Shown here: piece after piece, positions 6,972-9,872 of the stretch | How the letters are laid out: every line of letters starts with the position of its first letter | Numbering within the stretch: the first letter of the stretch is position 1 | Assembly: GCA_902482615.1 (NCBI GenBank) | Contig: CABTAA010000048.1 | Location: 1 to 9,872, forward strand | Source: an uncultured Collinsella sp. | GTDB lineage: Bacteria; Actinomycetota; Coriobacteriia; Coriobacteriales; Coriobacteriaceae | Length of the DNA stretch: 9,872 nt | Direction: 5' to 3' | Made by a program: the position numbers and the translations under genes | The notes under the pieces: model-generated | The model's input: only the letters and a program-made list of their open reading frames with translations | The model's database searches: none | What the model was told of the DNA's origin: nothing

Positions 6972-6985
6972 GTTCCAGTTGGAAC
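6972..6985. repeat. 14-base near-perfect palindrome upstream of plsX
   Basis: GTTCCA (6972-6977) and TGGAAC (6980-6985) are exact inverted repeats separated by GT. It lies in the rpmF-plsX gap just ahead of the terminator-like hairpin. The two-base spacer is too tight for a good RNA loop, so a dimeric regulator site is a more natural reading. Firmicutes control plsX through FapR, but I do not recognise a FapR operator here. Confidence 0.35.
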
Positions 6986-7008
6986 GGCATCGCATCCAGA
7001 GTATACAG

Positions 7009-7188
7009 TTACTCGGTAACGATAACCTCGCGGTCCTTGTAGAAACCGCAGCTGGGGCACACGTGGTGCGGGAGCTTGACAGCGCCGCAACGGGGGCACG
7101 TGGACTGAGCCGCAGCCGAGATCTTCATGTTGGCGGAACGACGGGTGTGAGTGCGGATACGACCCTGCTTTTGTTTAGGTACGGGCAT
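7009..7188 (-). CDS. rpmF: 50S ribosomal protein L32 (bL32)
   Basis: 59 residues, the usual length. It starts MPVPKQKQGRIRTHTRRS, a basic tail typical of bL32, and carries a zinc ribbon with CPRC (31-34) and CPSC (44-47), so this is the cysteine-containing, zinc-dependent form. It ends KDREVIVTE. Start ATG 7186-7188 has a strong GGAAGG 5 bases upstream. It follows the DUF177 gene by 64 bases; this pairing is widely conserved in bacteria. The protein is a structural component of the large ribosomal subunit. The terminator-like hairpin lies just after its stop. Confidence 0.96.
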   Translation of the reverse strand: MPVPKQKQGRIRTHTRRSANMKISAAAQSTCPRCGAVKLPHHVCPSCGFYKDREVIVTE

Positions 7189-7252
7189 AGTGACCTTCCT
7201 TATGAACTATCCAGTGTGGCGATTACGCGCAAGTAGCGATACTACCACAGTT

Positions 7253-7807
7253 TTACTCGTCAAGCTTGAGATTCTTCAATGCTGCAAATGGATTTTCCGT
7301 GGCAGCGGCCCATTCGGCCTCTGCTTGAGCGGCGCAATCGCATTGCTCGACGTTGAGATTGATGCCGCAGGTGGGGCATAGGCCGCGGCAATCGGGCTTG
7401 CACAGGACAACGAACGGCGTGTCCATGACGACCGCGTCGTTGATGGGCCCCCCCAGATCGACGATGCGATCCTCGCCCAGTAACTCGTAGCCGTCTTCGT
7501 AGGCCTCGGGGTCCTCGGGCTCGTTAAAGAGATAGAATTCCTCAATCTCACCGGCAATATCAAACGAAGCGGGCTCAAGACAACGGTCGCACTCACCGGT
7601 TGCGTGCGCGCGGACCATACCCGTAAGCAGAACACCGGTGCCGGCATTGGTAAAGACCACGTCGTAGTCAATGCCATCCTGCAGCTGGTACTCCTTCTCG
7701 CCCACCGTATAGGTGGCGACATCGACCTTGCCAGTCAGCGGATACGAGTCTCCGGGAAACTCAAGCTGCTCGGAAAGATCGACGGTAACGCTCGGGAACT
7801 CAGCCAT
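7253..7807 (-). CDS. DUF177 (YceD-like) zinc-cysteine protein
   Basis: 184 residues. The DUF177 family is found next to rpmF in most bacteria and has been linked to 23S rRNA or large-subunit maturation; the exact role is not settled. An N-terminal domain includes CDRC (Cys73, Cys76). The C-terminal signature is DLGGPINDAVVMDTPF followed by CKPDCRGLCPTCGINLN and CDC (Cys136, 140, 144, 147, 156, 158), a likely metal-binding site. The ATG at 7805-7807 overlaps the stop of the SepIVA-like gene by one base (TAATG), which implies coupled translation; no strong ribosome binding site is seen. The tail ends NPFAALKNLKLDE, usual for the family. Confidence 0.88.
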   Translation of the reverse strand: MAEFPSVTVDLSEQLEFPGDSYPLTGKVDVATYTVGEKEYQLQDGIDYDVVFTNAGTGVLLTGMVRAHATGECDRCLEPASFDIAGEIEEFYLFNEPEDPEAYEDGYELLGEDRIVDLGGPINDAVVMDTPFVVLCKPDCRGLCPTCGINLNVEQCDCAAQAEAEWAAATENPFAALKNLKLDE

Positions 7808-8304
7808 TACCACTGACCATTCTGCTGGGCGGCACCCTCGTTGAGCTGCTGACGGCAACGGGTGACGGTGCCGGTCAGGCTCTTGAGGTTCTCCTCGAGG
7901 TGCGTAAAGACCTGCTCGGCGTAATCCTCGGCGGCATAGCGCGTCTCGCGCTCATACTGCTGGGCACGGTCGCGAATGTCATCGGCTTGCTGCTGCGCTA
8001 AGCGGACAATCTCCTGCTCACCGGCAATGGTGAGGGCCTGCTGCTGAGCATCGGCAATGATGGAATCGGCCTGAGCGGCGGCGGAAGCCATAAGCTCCTC
8101 GCGCTCCTTGAGGATACGGCGGGACTTCTGCCATTCCTCGGGATAGCTCATGCGGATCTCGTCGAGGATGTTAAAGAAGACGTCGGCGTCGATAACCTTC
8201 ATCTGGGCGTTCTTGCCGAACGGCGTCTTAGCCTCTTCGATGAGCCCCTCGAGCTCGTCGACAAGACTCACGATCCTGTCGCCAGGAAAATTCTCGCCCG
8301 GCAT
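7807..8304 (-). CDS. SepIVA/DivIVA-like coiled-coil protein
   Basis: 165 residues, soluble and mostly helical. The N-terminal part (IVSLVDELEGLIEEAKTPFG, then VIDADVFFNILDEIRMSYPEE) resembles the start of mycobacterial SepIVA, in which a short helix is followed by a two-helix module. From about 55 to 145 it is a charged, Gln/Ala-rich coiled coil with no Cys except C150. SepIVA is needed for division and polar envelope growth in mycobacteria, and a DivIVA-like gene beside DUF177 is a common actinobacterial order. The ATG at 8302-8304 is chosen over upstream ATGs because AAAGGAG lies 7 bases before it. It begins 68 bases after coaD and its stop overlaps the DUF177 start by one base. The specific role is inferred from similarity and context. 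Confidence 0.75.
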   Translation of the reverse strand: MPGENFPGDRIVSLVDELEGLIEEAKTPFGKNAQMKVIDADVFFNILDEIRMSYPEEWQKSRRILKEREELMASAAAQADSIIADAQQQALTIAGEQEIVRLAQQQADDIRDRAQQYERETRYAAEDYAEQVFTHLEENLKSLTGTVTRCRQQLNEGAAQQNGQW

Positions 8305-8372
8305 CCGGTCTCCTTTCATAGGTAACATATCATCGTGTTAGTTTACCACATGCCACCAGGCATTAAAAAACG

Positions 8373-8870
8373 TCACGAAAAGCGATGTTTGAGCGCCTTG
8401 ACCACATTGGCCGGAACAAAATTAGAGACGTCGCTACCGAGCGAGGCAATCTGGCGAACCACCGAGCTCGAGATATAGCCGTACTGCGGCGCACTCATGA
8501 CAAAGATGGACTCCAGCTCGTTATCCAGGCGGTAGTTGAGGTCGGCCTGCTGCAGCTCGTACTCAAAGTCGGTCATGGCACGCAGGCCCTTGACCACGGC
8601 TCCTGCTCCCTGTTCGCGGGCAAAATCGACCAAGAGGCCGGTGAAGGGCAGCACCTCGACGCCGTCAATATCGCCGAGCGCCTCACGGGCCAGCGCCACG
8701 CGCTCGTCGAGCATAAACGTGGTGCCGACGCCGTTTTTGCCCTGCGACTCGGCGACGGCCACGATCACGCTGGGAAAAATGCGGCGGGCGCGGCGGATGA
8801 CGTCGATATGACCAAACGTGATGGGATCGAAGGTGCCCGGGACGATTACGCGGTTAATGGTGTCACTCAT
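8373..8870 (-). CDS. coaD: Pantetheine-phosphate adenylyltransferase (CoaD)
   Basis: CoaD converts 4'-phosphopantetheine and ATP to dephospho-CoA, the penultimate step of coenzyme A synthesis in the cytosol. 165 residues, normal length. Motifs are VPGTFDPITFGH (10-21) with the nucleotidyltransferase His21, VKGLRAMTDFEYELQQADLNYRL (93-115) and the nucleotide-contacting YISSSVVR (132-139). The start at 8868-8870 is preferred; upstream in-frame codons are the shadow of the rsmD tail. It overlaps rsmD by 8 bases, and the rsmD-coaD pair is one of the most conserved in bacteria. It supplies CoA, from which the prosthetic group of the nearby ACP is drawn. Intact. Confidence 0.96.
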   Translation of the reverse strand: MSDTINRVIVPGTFDPITFGHIDVIRRARRIFPSVIVAVAESQGKNGVGTTFMLDERVALAREALGDIDGVEVLPFTGLLVDFAREQGAGAVVKGLRAMTDFEYELQQADLNYRLDNELESIFVMSAPQYGYISSSVVRQIASLGSDVSNFVPANVVKALKHRFS

Positions 8871-9507
8871 GGGCGTCCTCCAAAGGCGCATCCTCGTCAT
8901 TGTCGCTGTCGTCGGCGTTGTCGGCCTCGTTCGTGGCCGACCAGCGCAGCAAGTCAACCGAAGTTATGCCGTAGCGCTTCTCGCGCACGGTCTCAAAACC
9001 GGTCGGGTGAGCGCCCGTATCGGCCGCGGCGTGCTCAAAGAGCGCGTAGGCGCCCGGCGCCAGCAAGCCTTGCTGAGCTAGGTTTTGCAGCAGCTCCTCG
9101 ACCGGCTCGGCACCAAAAGCATAGGGTGGGTCGAGCAGGACCAGGTCAAAGGGACCGCCAGGCACGCGGCCGCGCGAGGCGCTTGCCAGCACGTCACCCG
9201 TCACCACGCGCCAACGCGCACGGTCACGGCAGAGCGACTCGATATTCTTGGTAATCAGACGAGCAGCGTTGCGATCGATATCGAACGTGGTGAGCGAGCG
9301 GGCACCACGCGAGAGCATCTCGATGCCCAAGGCGCCGGAGCCGCCAAAGGCATCCAGCACACGGACCTCGTCCAGATCGAAGTCGAATGCCGACATGACC
9401 ATAGATGCGCACGCCTCGCGCACGCGATCGGTCGTGGGGCGGGTGACATCGCGACCACGGGGTTCCTCGATCTTACGACCGCGCCATTCGCCGCCGATGA
9501 TTCTCAT
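8863..9507 (-). CDS. rsmD: 16S rRNA (guanine-966-N2)-methyltransferase RsmD
   Basis: RsmD methylates G966 of 16S rRNA (E. coli numbering) with S-adenosylmethionine during small-subunit assembly. 214 residues. Motifs are the start MRIIGGEWRGRKIEEP, RPTTDRVREA (23-32), the SAM-binding VLDAFGGSGALGIEMLSRGA (50-69) and the catalytic LLDPPY (124-129). From about 192 a low-complexity acidic tail (NEADNADDSDNDEDAPLEDAHE, Asp/Glu-rich) extends beyond the domain; its codons overlap the coaD start. Start ATG 9505-9507 shares ATGA with the recG stop, a classic translational coupling. Intact. Confidence 0.94.
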   Translation of the reverse strand: MRIIGGEWRGRKIEEPRGRDVTRPTTDRVREACASMVMSAFDFDLDEVRVLDAFGGSGALGIEMLSRGARSLTTFDIDRNAARLITKNIESLCRDRARWRVVTGDVLASASRGRVPGGPFDLVLLDPPYAFGAEPVEELLQNLAQQGLLAPGAYALFEHAAADTGAHPTGFETVREKRYGITSVDLLRWSATNEADNADDSDNDEDAPLEDAHE

Positions 9508-9872
9508 CCTCCGCTGACCTCCTTAAAGATGTGTCGATACCGCATGGCGACCGCATCGCGCAAGGGACGCGTCGCCACGGAGTCAAGGTTGCAAGCATAC
9601 CGCAAGAGCTCGACCGCGTCCAAATGGGCCCACTCGATCAATTCCTCGTCGGCATCGAGGTCAACAAAGCGCAAGGTCACGCCGCCATGCTGGCGGTAAC
9701 CCAGGATTTCACCCTCGTGGCGCAGACGCAGGTCCATCTGGGCGAGCGTAAAGCCGTCCGAGGTCTTCTCGAGCGACTGGAGGCGGTCTTGTGCCGCCGA
9801 AGCGCCGCCGTTGCCCTTGGAGTGCGTCATGACCAGGCACGCTCCCGACACGCTGCCGCGGCCCACGCGCCC
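9504..9872 (-). CDS. recG: ATP-dependent DNA helicase RecG, C-terminal end (partial)
   Basis: Only the last 122 codons are in the window. The frame is open at the window edge and begins with GRVGRGSVSGACLVM, the end of helicase motif VI with its arginine residues, followed by RLQSLEKTSDGFTLAQMDLRLRHEGEILGYRQHG, which is the post-motif-VI region of RecG (family pattern E.LGxRQSG). RecG regresses stalled replication forks and migrates branched DNA. The ending HIFKEVSGG and stop TGA at 9504-9506 overlap rsmD by 4 bases. recG followed by rsmD and coaD is a common order. The start and helicase motifs I-V lie beyond 9872. Confidence 0.93.
   Translation of the reverse strand, partial: GRVGRGSVSGACLVMTHSKGNGGASAAQDRLQSLEKTSDGFTLAQMDLRLRHEGEILGYRQHGGVTLRFVDLDADEELIEWAHLDAVELLRYACNLDSVATRPLRDAVAMRYRHIFKEVSGG

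Noticed and set aside
6013..7236. 407-codon open frame on the + strand opposite plsX and rpmF
   Set aside because: Antisense shadow. plsX and rpmF on the other strand have clear family motifs, and GC-rich third positions keep antisense frames open. The translation shows no recognisable domain.
8343..8366. Possible terminator after coaD (ATGCC/GGCAT near an A/T run)
   Set aside because: On the coding (-) strand the T-run comes before the short 5-bp stem, not after it, so the order is wrong for an intrinsic terminator.
8385..9254. 289-codon open frame on the + strand opposite coaD and rsmD
   Set aside because: Shadow of two well-supported genes; the His/Arg/Ala-rich translation has no family signature.
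1..9872. CRISPR arrays, tRNA or rRNA genes, insertion-sequence ends
   Set aside because: No spaced direct repeats, cloverleaf or rRNA segments, transposase motifs or terminal inverted repeats were seen on either strand.

Overview
The window joins two unrelated genomes. Positions 1 to about 5350 have the codon use, moderate GC and gene content of a gut Bacteroidota, much of it from a CTnDOT-type conjugative transposon. Positions from about 5355 to 9872 are GC-rich chromosomal DNA that looks actinobacterial, most likely from a Coriobacteriia such as Collinsella. That assignment rests on protein motifs and on the gene order coaD, SepIVA-like, DUF177, rpmF, with rnc nearby. The join cuts rteB on one side and rnc on the other. 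Both genes point into it and both lose their 3' ends, so a chimeric assembly is more likely than a real insertion.

Left part, + strand. A 3'-incomplete piece of a TolC-family outer-membrane efflux gene (1 to about 426) runs directly into the last ~100 codons of a family 3 glycoside hydrolase (to 734), in a different frame. This is a second illegitimate junction. After about 210 bases without a gene comes a decayed tatA (948-1137, one frameshift and one in-frame amber codon). It is followed 4 bases later by an intact tatC (1142-1942), then rteA (1920-4244), a hybrid sensor kinase, and rteB (4219-~5350), a sigma-54-dependent response regulator without its DNA-binding end. tatC, rteA and rteB overlap by 23 and 26 bases and look translationally coupled. 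In CTnDOT the gene upstream of rteA is tetQ; here a Tat gene pair takes that place.

Right part, all on the - strand and read from high to low coordinates: recG (3' end only), rsmD, coaD, a SepIVA/DivIVA-like coiled-coil gene, a DUF177 zinc-cysteine protein, rpmF, plsX, acpP and rnc (5' end only). This is a housekeeping cluster that links DNA repair, rRNA methylation, coenzyme A and acyl-carrier biosynthesis, cell-envelope growth and ribosome maturation. recG/rsmD, rsmD/coaD and SepIVA-like/DUF177 overlap by 4, 8 and 1 bases. A hairpin with a U-run between rpmF and plsX probably ends or attenuates upstream transcription before the fatty-acid genes plsX-acpP-rnc.

No CRISPR array, tRNA, rRNA, insertion sequence or clearly new system is visible. 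The points most worth checking are the two junctions, the broken tatA beside an intact tatC, and the tat genes upstream of rteAB.
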